In this document: in pieces, positions 9,104-18,261 of the stretch
Layout: each line of letters starts with the position of its first letter
Numbering within the stretch: the first letter of the stretch is position 1
Assembly (NCBI GenBank): GCA_019358975.1
Contig: JAHHIL010000011.1
Location: 54,508 to 118,507, forward strand
Length of the DNA stretch: 64,000 nt
Direction of reading: 5' to 3'
DNA from: Trichocoleus desertorum ATA4-8-CV12
GTDB lineage: Bacteria; Cyanobacteriota; Cyanobacteriia; FACHB-46
Translations under genes and position numbers: made by a program
The notes under the pieces: model-generated
Told to the model about the DNA's origin: nothing
Database searches by the model: none
The model's input: only the letters and a program-made list of their open reading frames with translations

Positions 9104-9651
9104 TCAATTTCCTCAAAAATTGGCAGCAGTAAAGGCACCACAACACTTACGCCTCTAACACTTTGCTGGCTTTAAGCTGACGTCGGAGAAAAGCAGACTG
9201 AGTGCATCTCAGCCGGGTGAGGTGCAGACCGCCTACAGAACAATCGAATGAAAGAATCGATGATTGAATGAACAATCAGCAATCAGGCGCTAACGAGTGC
9301 AGTAATCTAAGACAGAACCTTCCTGTAAAGGGTTAGGTACTGGAAGCGGCGGAATCGCAGGCGGCAGAAAGTCTTTCAGAAGTAGGCTAGAACATCCTTT
9401 CTTAGGCCACTACTCAGCGGCAACTCTAAAGGCTTTTGTTCTTCAACTACTTCTATCTGAGAAGCATTATAGCGTGCAGATACTTCGATGCTACCCTGTT
9501 AGGTTGGCAGCGATTAAAAATAAGCATACCGCTTAATTCAGGAAAAGGTTTTAATCTTCAGAACTTCCTGGGTTGCGGTTTATCAAGTTGAATCCCAAAG
9601 TCCTCAACAGTTGGGCGGGCAGGCACAAGACCTGCCCCTGCTGAGACATCA
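9104..9651 (-). promoter_or_regulatory. rne leader region with a possible promoter
   Basis: This 548-base gene-free stretch precedes rne. On the minus strand a perfect TATAAT lies at 9466-9471, which would start a leader of roughly 350 bases; no good -35 box is seen at the expected spacing. RNase E genes commonly have long 5' leaders cleaved by the enzyme itself, and this fits that pattern, but cleavage sites cannot be seen here. The right-hand end includes a dispersed-type hairpin repeat (9617-9637). Confidence 0.4.
9617..9637. repeat. Palindromic repeat
   Basis: A perfect 7 bp inverted repeat, GGGCAGG and CCTGCCC, with a 7-base loop just after the radical-SAM gene's stop. There is no T-tract on either strand, so it looks more like a dispersed cyanobacterial hairpin repeat than a terminator. 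Confidence 0.55.
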
Positions 9652-12366
9652 TTACTGAGCGGATACGGCTAAAAAGAGTTGGTTCCGATGGGTATGCAAG
9701 AGCCGCAGTTCTCTTTGAGATACTTGTTCCAACATATAAAGCACTTGCTCTGGCTTGAGTAAGGTACCGTCATTACGGCAACTACCGACGAAGCGCAAAG
9801 GAGTGGTTGCCTGATCCAACTCTGGGTGAGTAGGCAGCAAGGCTAGCTCGAACAAGCGATCGCGCAGGTTGATAGTTTGCACTTTGCCCGATTTGGTAGT
9901 TTGCTCCCAAGCGATCGTATCCTGGGCCTTAACGGCATCAATCCAAGCTTGCCATTGTTCAAGAGTGGGATAGCTAGGACTGGCTAATTCTTCACTAGCG
10001 GCCACGGTGAGCGTAATCCAGTATTCAGCTTGCTCTAGTAACTGTGTGGCTGAAGGTGTTTTAAGATCCACGACTTCCGTGCGGTAGATTGGAATATCGC
10101 TGGGTAAGCAAGTCGCCAACTTCTGTTGAAACTCCTCAACATCAACAGGTTTCGTGAGTTCAAAGTCAACAATTTCACCTGCACTGGTGGCACCCAAAGG
10201 CAAGGCATTAGCGATAGAAATGCGGGGCATGGGGTGAAAGCCACCCGTAAAGGCAATCGGTAGTGCAGCTCGGCGGATGATCCGATCCCAGAGCCGCACC
10301 AAGTCTAGGTGACTGACCAAAGCCATGTCGCCCTGTTTGCCAAACCAAACCCGAATTCGTTGCGATCGCTCTTGATTCGGCGTGAAGTGACCTTGGAATT
10401 CAGGGATAGGTAGTGGCGCAATCACTACGTTATGACCAAAGTCTGGCCCACAAACCCCACAGTGAGAGCAACCTTCAAAGGAGCAGTCAGGAACGATCGC
10501 AGTGGCTAAAGCCCGTAGCAAGTCTTCTTTAAGCCACTTTTTGTCAATCCCAGTATCTAGATGGTCCCAAGGTAGCGGGGCATCTAATCGCGCCTCTAAG
10601 TCGTCCTCACTAGTCGGTTGGGCGGCAGCAATGGAGTCACTAGCAATGGGTTTATGAGCCACCGAGTCATCTGTTGCCATGAGGCTCCATTCGCCCTGTT
10701 CCACTTGGCGGTACTTCCAAGTCAAGCCTGCTTCAGCGATCGCCTGAGTCCAAGCCCCAAAAGCACGCTCCAGACTTTCCCACCAGGAGTCCATGCCTGC
10801 ACCCAGTTCCCAGGCTCGCCGCACCACAGCCCCTAGACGGCGATCGCCGCGACCGACAAAATCTTCCATCGCCGAGATTCGCACATCGGTAAAGTTGACC
10901 TTTAGCCCTCGGATGCGCCGGAATTCTTCTCGGAGTAATGCTTGTTTGCGCTGAAATTCGGTGGTTGAAACCGAGTGCCATTGAAAAGGGGTATGAGGCT
11001 TGGGAGTGAAGTTAGAAATTGTCAGATTGAAGCTGAAAGATTTGCGGCCTTTGCTGCGGCATTCTTGCTGCAACCAGCGCACCGTTTCGGCAATGCCAAT
11101 CACATCGGCATCAGTTTCACCAGGCAAGCCAATCATGAAATAAAGCTTAACTTTATCCCAACCCTGCTCATAAGCAGTTTTCACGCCCCGGAGCAATTCT
11201 TCGTTCGTTAAGCCTTTGTTAATAATGTCGCGGAGACGTTGCGTTCCTGCTTCGGGGGCAAAGGTTAGTCCCATTTGGCGCGTACCGCCAATCATGTTGG
11301 CAATATTTTCGTCAAAGCGATCCACCCGCTGGCTTGGCAAAGAAAGGGAAATATTCTCATCTTTCAGCCGATTTTTAATCTCTACGCCCACAGCAGGGAG
11401 CGCTAAGTAATCGGAACAACTCAAAGACAATAAAGAAAACTCGTTATAGCCTGTAGCTCGCATCCCCTGCTCGATCGCGTCTACAACCTGCTCGGGTTCT
11501 ACATCTCTGGCTGGCCGAGTTAGCATTCCGGGTTGGCAGAAGCGACAACCACGGGTACAACCCCGACGCACCTCAATAGTGAGGCGATCGTGAACGGTTT
11601 GGACGTAGGGCACTAAGCCAATCGAATAAGCAGGTAGAGGTGCAGCCACCCGCCGTAAAACGCGATCGGGCACATCTGGGCGATTGGGATACACCGAACC
11701 ATCCGCCGCCATATCGTAGAACTGGGGCACATAAACCCCCGGAACTTGGGCCAGATCTAAAAGTAGTTGTTCTCGGTTTAGCCCTGCCGCCTTGCCTTCC
11801 TCTAGAACTAGACCAATCTCAGGCAACAGTTCCTCACCGTCGCCCAAAGCAATAAAATCGAAAAATTCTGCGTAAGGTTCTGGGTTGGAAGTAGCCGTCT
11901 GTCCCCCTGCAAAAATCAGCGGGTAACTGCCTTGCTGAACGTTCCAAGGTTCTGTTGTGGCTCGTTCTCGCCAGGTGAGCGGCATGCCAGCCAGATCAAG
12001 CATCTCCAAAATGTTGGTAGCCCCTAGCTCATAGCTGAGGCTAAAGCCAAAAATATCAAAATCAGTCAGCGATCGCCGTGACTCCACCGCAAACAGCGGC
12101 GTTTGAGTGCTGCGTAGCTTACTTGCCAAATCTGGCGCAGGCAAATAAGCGCGATCGCACAACTGCCGAGGCTGAGCGTTGAGAATGTTGTAGAGGATGA
12201 TGTGTCCTAGATTCGACGCACCTACCTCATAGATTTCTGGGTAAGTCAGGACCCAACGCACTGAGGCACTATCCCAAGCCTTATGAACAGCTCCCAGTTC
12301 ATTGCCCAAATAGCGGGCGGGTCGCAAGATTTCAGGGGTCAGTAATTCTTCGATTGCAACTGCCAC
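9652..12366 (-). CDS. Radical SAM protein fused to a DUF2344 domain (TIGR03960/TIGR03936 type)
   Basis: A 904-residue protein with a YgiQ-like radical SAM core. The iron-sulfur motif CxxxCxxC is at Cys270, Cys274 and Cys277 (RRGCTRGCRFCQPG). A second cysteine cluster (CSFEGCSHCGVCG, near 640) precedes the C-terminal DUF2344 domain, recognisable from VSHLDLVRLWDRIIRRA and GGFHPMPRISIANALPLG. In many bacteria these two domains are separate neighbouring genes next to an RNase E/G gene and ribosomal protein genes; here they are fused and again lie upstream of rne. A role in RNA or ribosome modification is therefore likely but unproven. No B12-binding signature was identified by eye. Confidence 0.92.
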   Translation of the reverse strand: MAVAIEELLTPEILRPARYLGNELGAVHKAWDSASVRWVLTYPEIYEVGASNLGHIILYNILNAQPRQLCDRAYLPAPDLASKLRSTQTPLFAVESRRSLTDFDIFGFSLSYELGATNILEMLDLAGMPLTWRERATTEPWNVQQGSYPLIFAGGQTATSNPEPYAEFFDFIALGDGEELLPEIGLVLEEGKAAGLNREQLLLDLAQVPGVYVPQFYDMAADGSVYPNRPDVPDRVLRRVAAPLPAYSIGLVPYVQTVHDRLTIEVRRGCTRGCRFCQPGMLTRPARDVEPEQVVDAIEQGMRATGYNEFSLLSLSCSDYLALPAVGVEIKNRLKDENISLSLPSQRVDRFDENIANMIGGTRQMGLTFAPEAGTQRLRDIINKGLTNEELLRGVKTAYEQGWDKVKLYFMIGLPGETDADVIGIAETVRWLQQECRSKGRKSFSFNLTISNFTPKPHTPFQWHSVSTTEFQRKQALLREEFRRIRGLKVNFTDVRISAMEDFVGRGDRRLGAVVRRAWELGAGMDSWWESLERAFGAWTQAIAEAGLTWKYRQVEQGEWSLMATDDSVAHKPIASDSIAAAQPTSEDDLEARLDAPLPWDHLDTGIDKKWLKEDLLRALATAIVPDCSFEGCSHCGVCGPDFGHNVVIAPLPIPEFQGHFTPNQERSQRIRVWFGKQGDMALVSHLDLVRLWDRIIRRAALPIAFTGGFHPMPRISIANALPLGATSAGEIVDFELTKPVDVEEFQQKLATCLPSDIPIYRTEVVDLKTPSATQLLEQAEYWITLTVAASEELASPSYPTLEQWQAWIDAVKAQDTIAWEQTTKSGKVQTINLRDRLFELALLPTHPELDQATTPLRFVGSCRNDGTLLKPEQVLYMLEQVSQRELRLLHTHRNQLFLAVSAQ

Positions 12367-12533
12367 GGCAAAAAGCTCTCTTCTGGTTCCAGCAACTGCG
12401 ACTGTCTTTCAGTTAGTAGTTCGCCCTACTACTATACTGAAATGTCCTGAGCAACCGTTCAAGCAGTTGTGGAACCAGAGACTGGGGCGGCAAAGCAAGG
12501 CACTTTTGAAAGGAGTGCTTTTAGCTGTGAGAT

Positions 12534-12878
12534 TTAGGCAGCAAGCGCGATCGCCGCTTCAAAGGCAGCTCGGTTATCAAAGATTTCGAAAATGCGATCG
12601 AGCTGGGTCAACTCAAAAATAATCCGGATGGGAGCTGAGATGCAGCAGAGGCTAAAGCGACAATTGAGGCGCTGAGCCAAGCTGAGCGCAGACACCAAAC
12701 CCATTAGACCAGCGCTGTCTAGGGACTCTACTTGACTCATGTCGATCAGCAGCACTTGAGGTTGTTGTGAAGAGATAGCGGTCGTTAGTTGCTGCTGAAA
12801 CTCAACGGCATTTGAAGCATTGATATGACCGTGAGGTTGAACCACTGTAACTTGAGGCTGAAGCAGAACACTTTTCAT
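12534..12878 (-). CDS. STAS-domain protein (anti-sigma-factor antagonist type)
   Basis: A 114-residue single STAS domain like SpoIIAA/RsbV. The regulatory motif is intact: LDSAGLMGLV with Ser55 in the D-S-x-G position that is phosphorylated by partner kinases in the family. It should take part in a partner-switching system with an anti-sigma-type kinase and PP2C phosphatase, neither of which is in the window. It ends in a double Ala and is monocistronic, with a weak hairpin (12497-12521) after its stop. Confidence 0.9.
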   Translation of the reverse strand: MKSVLLQPQVTVVQPHGHINASNAVEFQQQLTTAISSQQPQVLLIDMSQVESLDSAGLMGLVSALSLAQRLNCRFSLCCISAPIRIIFELTQLDRIFEIFDNRAAFEAAIALAA

Positions 12879-13776
12879 AACCGCAATCCTGTTAAGCGCT
12901 AAAAATCAAAGAACTTTGAATACGATGTTTTGACCATAATCGGTCTCCTTCGTATTCGCCTACTGCCCTAGGGTTATTTTGCGGAATCTTCATAAGACAA
13001 CCCCGTATGTTTAAAGTTTTAGGTAAGTGTTATTACGGAATGGTATGCCAGACTACTGATTCCTAGTTTTCAGGTCGAGCTGAGACCAGTCTTAAAATAT
13101 GGCTCCTTTACCTAGTCCTCTCCGGAAGTAGAGCCCTATAAAAAGCCTATAAAATTTATTCAGGTAGATATATAAGCAATATTTTCATCCTGCATAAGGT
13201 AGAGAATTTGAAGAACAAAAAACTGGCTAAAGCTTGCCTGAAAATGAAGTACTCTAAAAAGATCCAACATCAGCCACAAGGTTAGGCTAAGAGTAAGCTC
13301 TTTAAGCAGTAAACCTTTCAGCCGCTACAGTCTGACTCGATTGCTGGCTATCAGGTAGAGTTGACTAGTTTTGAGCAAAGCTTAAACCCAAAAAAGCAGG
13401 CCACTAATCTTTTAGAATTACTTTGAACCTCCCTAAAATTGTCAATCATTCAATAGAAAGGTTTACTACTCCTTAAATTCAACCTTCTTCTCTGCCGAAA
13501 TTGTTGTGTAGAGTACAGCCGCAGATTCAGAATTGTAGTAGTGCTGCTAAAATACTTAAACCTAAAGCTGCTATTTTTAATCTTTTGTTAACCTTATTAA
13601 AAGTATTTAAAGACATTGTATTTTGATCAAATTCATACTGGATAAGGCTTCCCTCACAACACGGGAATTTTTGAGTTAAATCGTGACGAGGATCACCCAA
13701 AAAGATAGTTTCTGATCACCTTTTTACTTATAAGCTCGGTGGAGAATTCTAAGTATGAAGTTCTAGTGATCCTGCC
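12879..13776. other. Long intergenic region, nothing recognised
   Basis: Nearly 900 AT-rich bases between two divergently oriented small genes. I see no coding frame with plausible composition, no tRNA and no conserved RNA that I recognise. An untranslated RNA or long leaders are possible. Confidence 0.55.
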
Positions 13777-13971
13777 ATGCAAGCGACCGCTGTTATTCGA
13801 CGCTTAGTAGAAAAAGCCCTATATTTCAAGCAGTTAACTCCTGATATTGAAAATGAAATCAACTATGAACTAACTCGCCGGGGTTATATTTCTGACGTTG
13901 ATTACGAAGCCCTAGAACTATTAATGGCTGAAATGGATGCAGGTCGAATTCGACTAGTTCCTAGTCCTTAG
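13777..13971 (+). CDS. Small conserved cyanobacterial protein, function unknown
   Basis: A 64-residue soluble protein with no named domain that I recognise. It is predicted mostly helical (VIRRLVEKALYFKQLTP, then ENEINYELTRRGYISD and YEALELLMAEMDAGRI), resembling small cyanobacterial proteins of the same length. Codon use and amino-acid composition look genuine. It stands alone after a long leader region; no clear ribosome-binding site is visible. Confidence 0.7.
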   Translation: MQATAVIRRLVEKALYFKQLTPDIENEINYELTRRGYISDVDYEALELLMAEMDAGRIRLVPSP

Positions 13972-14111
13972 CTTGCTTCGATCAGAGACTTTCTCAATTC
14001 AAAGCTAGTGCTCAACAAATTGCTGTCAATATCAGGGTGCATCTGAATCGCGCTGGAATACCAGATCAACAACTGCGGACTACGCTCTGGTAAGCCCAAA
14101 ATAAATTTTTT

Positions 14112-14513
14112 CTATGCCCGAAAGGCGTCTGGAGCCGCTGCCCAAACTTGGTGCATAAAGTGCTTAAGCTGTTGATGAGCTATTTGTGCAGTTTCCGGGT
14201 GAGCCTCAGCCTCTGAAGCGTAAAGGGTACTCAGTAGAGGAATGACCTCAGTATCTAAAGCAGGCTGGAACAATAGCGCAGGCCAGAGCAAATCGGGCGC
14301 TTGACGTAAATCGTAAATGGCTGGCGCCGCTTCCTCAACAGGTTGGTAGTAACCAGCGGCAGGATCACAAGCAACACCTGTCACGAGCGCTAAGGGCCGA
14401 GACCAATACATTTGGCGCGATACCACTTGCTGAATTAGCTCAACATAAACGCGATCGCGATCGTGCTCTAGATAAAGAATCTGATGTGGCTGCAAATCGT
14501 TAGGGCGGTCCAT
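14112..14513 (-). CDS. Conserved cyanobacterial hypothetical protein
   Basis: A protein of about 133 residues without a recognised domain. It opens with NDLQPHQILYLEHDRDRVYVELIQ and continues with tryptophan/proline-rich segments (QMYWSRPLALVTG, APDLLWPALLFQPALDTEV). It lacks membrane segments and a signal peptide. I chose the ATG at 14513; the longer frame starts with GTG at 14519. It is divergent from clpS with a ~295-base spacer. Confidence 0.7.
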   Translation of the reverse strand: MDRPNDLQPHQILYLEHDRDRVYVELIQQVVSRQMYWSRPLALVTGVACDPAAGYYQPVEEAAPAIYDLRQAPDLLWPALLFQPALDTEVIPLLSTLYASEAEAHPETAQIAHQQLKHFMHQVWAAAPDAFRA

Positions 14514-14808
14514 CAACACAGACGACAGAAGAACTACAAGTTCCGCGTCCTCCTATTCTAGAAGTTAGAAGTGCCTCTCGCAGAAGAGTAATTTCGCTGA
14601 TAACAGTCACCAGATTAGGGAATTGAGTATTATTAGGTAGAACTAGCCATGAGCTACCTGATTGGTTTCAACTAAAAATACCCACACAATCCTAAGCAGC
14701 AAAGTTAATGTGGTGGAATAGTAGTACCAAGCCTTTACCTGGCAAACAGGACAGCTACAACCAATGAGTCTTTTAGCAATAGTAAGTTAATTAGAAGAGA
14801 GGAGAGCA

Positions 14809-15090
14809 ATGTCTGTCGAGACCATTGAACAGCGTTCAACGGCCCGTAAACTTGCGCCACGCTACCGGGTTTTACTGCATAACGATGACTACAACTCTAT
14901 GGAGTATGTGGTACAGACTTTGATTCATACAGTGCCTAGTCTGACTCAGCCACAGGCCGTCAGCATCATGATGGAAGCCCATAGCAATGGCATGGCTTTA
15001 GTCATTACCTGTGCCCAGGAGCATGCTGAATTTTACAGCGAAACTTTAAAAACTCATGGCCTTAGTAGCACAATCGAGCCAGACGAGTAA
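14809..15090 (+). CDS. clpS: ATP-dependent Clp protease adaptor ClpS
   Basis: ClpS delivers N-degron substrates to the ClpC/ClpAP-type protease. The 93-residue protein contains the typical YRVLLHNDDYNSMEYVVQTL core with the N-D-D triad that reads the N-terminal residue, and the later MMEAHSNGMALVITCAQEHAEFY helix-strand. A good ribosome-binding site (GAGAGGAGAG) lies just upstream. Cyanobacteria usually have two ClpS paralogues; which one this is cannot be settled by eye. The CPBP protease gene starts 23 bases after its stop, so they may be co-transcribed. Confidence 0.95.
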   Translation: MSVETIEQRSTARKLAPRYRVLLHNDDYNSMEYVVQTLIHTVPSLTQPQAVSIMMEAHSNGMALVITCAQEHAEFYSETLKTHGLSSTIEPDE

Positions 15091-15113
15091 AAGCCACAAA
15101 AGATACTCCTAAC

Positions 15114-15998
15114 TTGAAGCTCCATCTGACTCGTCTAGCTCATTACCCTGCGCCGATTCGCTTAGCGGTTTTCGTAGTTTCCCTGCTGCTGGTCTGGCTA
15201 CCTGTAGCAGGGCCGATTTATTGGTTGCTGGATGATCAGAACCTGATTAGCATTCTGACCCTGACCTTGCTATACATCGAATTTATCTTGTTAGCGCGGT
15301 TTTGGGGACAACAGGTTTACCAAGACACAACCATTCTGCGAAGTTATGGCCTGAAGTTTTCGCGCCGGAATGGGCTGGAGGTGCTGAGTGGTTTGGGGAT
15401 TGGGTTGGGTAGCTTATTAGGGATGTTTTTGCTGGAAGGAGCGCTAGGGTGGCTCAATTGGCAAGCTCCCACTGTGTTCCTGCCTCAGATTATTCTAGAA
15501 GGGCTGCTTGTTTCTCTAGGAATTGGATTTGCCGAAGAGTTATTTTTTCGTGGTTGGTTGTTTCATGAGCTGGAGCGAGACTATCGGCCCAATACAGCCC
15601 TTGGGGTTACTAGTACCGTGTTTGCGTTGGTTCACTTCATCAAACCGATCGCGGAAATTCGCCGCACTTGGACAAATTTTCCAGCTTTGGTGGTGCTGGG
15701 ATTAGCCTTGGGTTGGGCGAAGCAAGTAACTCAAACGACAGTCAGTGAAACATCTAATCGAGTCCGACCACGTTCTCAAGGGCAGCTAGGGTTGCCGATT
15801 GGCTTGCATGCAGGACTAGTTTGGGGTTACTACATCATCAATGTTGGGCAACTGATGCGTTATTCCGGTCATGTACCAGAGTGGGTAACAGGAATTGATG
15901 GCAACCCCTTGGCTGGAACTGTAGGAATTTTGTGCTTGAGCTTGATTGCTCTAGGCATGAATCTAGCAGCTAGAAAACGGCAAGCGATCGCCAAATAG
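15114..15998 (+). CDS. CPBP-family intramembrane glutamic endopeptidase
   Basis: A 294-residue polytopic membrane protein of the CPBP (CAAX protease/bacteriocin-processing) family. The catalytic motifs are all visible: EELFFR with Glu141-Glu142 and Arg146, F-x-x-x-H at 170-174 (FALVH), and His232 in LHAGLVWG. Hydrophobic helices span about 14-38, 43-60, 90-110 and 121-140, with more toward the C-terminus. The start is TTG, 23 bases after clpS, suggesting one transcription unit with the ClpS adaptor. Substrates are unknown. Confidence 0.88.
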   Translation: MKLHLTRLAHYPAPIRLAVFVVSLLLVWLPVAGPIYWLLDDQNLISILTLTLLYIEFILLARFWGQQVYQDTTILRSYGLKFSRRNGLEVLSGLGIGLGSLLGMFLLEGALGWLNWQAPTVFLPQIILEGLLVSLGIGFAEELFFRGWLFHELERDYRPNTALGVTSTVFALVHFIKPIAEIRRTWTNFPALVVLGLALGWAKQVTQTTVSETSNRVRPRSQGQLGLPIGLHAGLVWGYYIINVGQLMRYSGHVPEWVTGIDGNPLAGTVGILCLSLIALGMNLAARKRQAIAK

Positions 15999-16033
15999 TA
16001 CCAATCAGCTCCAGCCTCAATTTCTATCAGATT

Positions 16034-16690
16034 CTATCGGGTCTGAGCAGCAGGTGACAGGGCATCCAAAGCAGTTCCCAATAAGCAAGTGCCCGCCAAA
16101 TTCACACCATTCAAATTGGCATCTTTAAGTTCAGCACAGAGCAAATTAGCCCCACTTAAGTTAGCTCCTGCCAAATTTGCGCCTTGCAAGTCGGCTTCTT
16201 CTAAATTCGCTTCACTCAGTAAAGCTCCTTGTAAATCGGCTTGACTCAGGTTAGCGCCTTGTAGGTTTGCTCCACTCAGGTTAGTGCCTCTCAAATCGGC
16301 GCTCCGCAGATCCACTCCTTGCAAATTCACGCCAACTAAGTTGGCACCGCTCAAAAAAGCGCCCGTGAAGATGGTCTGAGTAAGCTTAGCCCGCATTAAG
16401 TTAGCGCCTCGCAGATTGCTGCCTCGTAGGTCTGCGCCTGTGAGATCCGCCTGCATGAGATTGGCCCCTAGCAGATTAGTCCGCAAATCTGCCCCTACCA
16501 ATTGCGCTCCAATTAAGTTGGCACCATCTAAACGAGCTCTTGCCAGCTTAGTACGGTTGAAGTTAACCCCTACTAGGGATGCACCCGCTAAGTTGACACC
16601 GCTTAGATCCAGGTTGGAGAGGTCTTCATCTTCGAGATGGACTCCCGCCAACTGCTTCAACTGCCCAGAGCGAATTGCCTCAATGTCCAT
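16034..16690 (-). CDS. Pentapeptide-repeat protein
   Basis: A 218-residue protein made almost wholly of A(D/N)LxG/S-type pentapeptides from about residue 20 to 205, expected to fold as a right-handed quadrilateral beta-helix. No signal peptide or membrane segment is seen. The first codons overlap the end of the upstream DICT/HD protein gene by 11 bases, so translation is probably coupled. Function of such proteins in cyanobacteria is mostly unknown; the coupling hints at a shared signalling role. Confidence 0.95.
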   Translation of the reverse strand: MDIEAIRSGQLKQLAGVHLEDEDLSNLDLSGVNLAGASLVGVNFNRTKLARARLDGANLIGAQLVGADLRTNLLGANLMQADLTGADLRGSNLRGANLMRAKLTQTIFTGAFLSGANLVGVNLQGVDLRSADLRGTNLSGANLQGANLSQADLQGALLSEANLEEADLQGANLAGANLSGANLLCAELKDANLNGVNLAGTCLLGTALDALSPAAQTR

Positions 16691-18161
16691 GAGTACCTCC
16701 TACAGCTGCCGTCTTCTCGGAATTTTCAGTGCTGCTGAAAAGAGGATAGGCTACTTCTTCTAATCGAGCATCCAGTAACCACATCCCAGAGGTAACGCGA
16801 TGAGGGGTGAGGGGTAAGCTGAGACCTTGTTGTAGCCCACACACCATCAAAGCGAGAACATCTACCAGCTTGGGGTCCCAACGAGTACCTTGATGAGCTT
16901 GGCATTCAGCTAAAACTTGCGATAGCACTGCTTCTAAATTGAGCGTGCGATCGCCCTGAGCCTCACCCTGAGCATTCACTAGCCGCAACTCAGCGACTCG
17001 CCGTTGAAAGTTCTCTACCAGCCCTAAAATCCGGGATTCCAGGGGAATCTCATCACCCGCCAAGCCAGCTGGATGACCAGAGCCATTCCACCACTCGGTT
17101 TGGTGATTGATAATCGTGGCGATCGCACTGAGACGAGGCAGAGTTCTGAGAACTTGGGCACCCGGCACTAGGGGACAACTCAGCGGACAACTGGGCGCTT
17201 CCTCTTGAGCTTGGAGAGCATGTCCTCCAGATAAGGTCTCTACTTCCTGCATGGGAGCAATGCGGTGCAGCATACCAGCTAAACGGAGACGGTGCAGTTG
17301 CCACGCAGGTAGATCCAGGAGTTGGCCCATCATCTCGGCCAAGGCCGCTACTTCAGCCGCTGCCATCGGATTTTTAATATCAGTCAGGTCACTGAGTTGA
17401 GCAATTCGCAGAAATGCTTGCAGCTCATTCGAAATCAAGTTGTGATCTAAAACATCGGGATGTAGAGCTTCGGTAAAGGGGAGTTGTCCTATATCTTGCT
17501 GACTGGCTTTGAGGTAATCAACCACCCGTGAGACCACTGCACAAAGATCGTCTGATTCAGCCTGGGTCGCTTCGTTAGCGATCGCAGCGGCTTGAGCTTG
17601 GAGGTTTTTTTGCAGCTCTGGATTGTAAGGAGCGAGATGAGCGATCGCTAACTCGACAGTTTCTTGTACCAAGTTCGGTTCAAACGTCCAGAAGCCATAG
17701 AACTTACGCTCGCGGTCTTCTGTAGGTAAACCCCCAGGGCCGTAGTCAGCCGCAGATAGCTCTTGGCACAACACCATCGCCGTGTAGGTGGGTGAGAGAA
17801 TGATCAGGTGCCACTCTTGAGCGACTGGGTCTGCTGGCTCCAGACCGACTATCGCTACATTCTCACGTTGGCTAGTGGGGTGTTCAGTAAAGCCTGAGTC
17901 AGGCGCAGCCATAATTACGACTTGCCGCGATCGCGCCGCTAGATCGCCATAACGATCCGCTTCCTGCAAATACCATTTACCCCGCTGAAAGGCAGTAATC
18001 ACCAAAGGTGGACTGCTACAACTGAGAATGCAGTCCTCCAAGGCGTGACACAAAGCAACTAAAGTGTTTTTGTAATAAACCCCAAAGCTAAGGGGGCGCT
18101 TGCCTGTCTCACCTGTTTGATGAGCCGCCTCTAGCTTTTGCAGAATAGAACCTTCTAACAT
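16680..18161 (-). CDS. DICT sensory domain protein with degenerate HD-GYP-like domain
   Basis: A 493-residue protein. The first ~170 residues match the DICT sensory domain seen with cyanobacterial diguanylate cyclases and two-component proteins (PLSFGVYYKNTLVALCHALED at the start). The C-terminal part resembles HD-GYP phosphodiesterases: NHQTEWWNGSGHPAGLAG, then IPLESRILGLVENF. However the GYP motif reads GHP, and the expected metal-binding HD pair appears as LHRIAP, so catalysis is doubtful. It is likely a signal-sensing or binding protein. The pentapeptide-repeat gene overlaps its stop. Confidence 0.8.
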   Translation of the reverse strand: MLEGSILQKLEAAHQTGETGKRPLSFGVYYKNTLVALCHALEDCILSCSSPPLVITAFQRGKWYLQEADRYGDLAARSRQVVIMAAPDSGFTEHPTSQRENVAIVGLEPADPVAQEWHLIILSPTYTAMVLCQELSAADYGPGGLPTEDRERKFYGFWTFEPNLVQETVELAIAHLAPYNPELQKNLQAQAAAIANEATQAESDDLCAVVSRVVDYLKASQQDIGQLPFTEALHPDVLDHNLISNELQAFLRIAQLSDLTDIKNPMAAAEVAALAEMMGQLLDLPAWQLHRLRLAGMLHRIAPMQEVETLSGGHALQAQEEAPSCPLSCPLVPGAQVLRTLPRLSAIATIINHQTEWWNGSGHPAGLAGDEIPLESRILGLVENFQRRVAELRLVNAQGEAQGDRTLNLEAVLSQVLAECQAHQGTRWDPKLVDVLALMVCGLQQGLSLPLTPHRVTSGMWLLDARLEEVAYPLFSSTENSEKTAAVGGTHGH

Positions 18162-18261
18162 GATTGAAATATCACTAGGAATGCGTAGTTCAAGCGTACG
18201 GTGGTAAATGCGCCTCAGTCATAAGTAAAACTACTTCTTTAGCGCTCAATTGTGATAGACG

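Noticed and set aside
12497..12521. Hairpin AAGGCACT/AGTGCTTT as terminator of the STAS gene
   Set aside because: The T-rich side faces the plus strand while the gene is on the minus strand; too weak to call.
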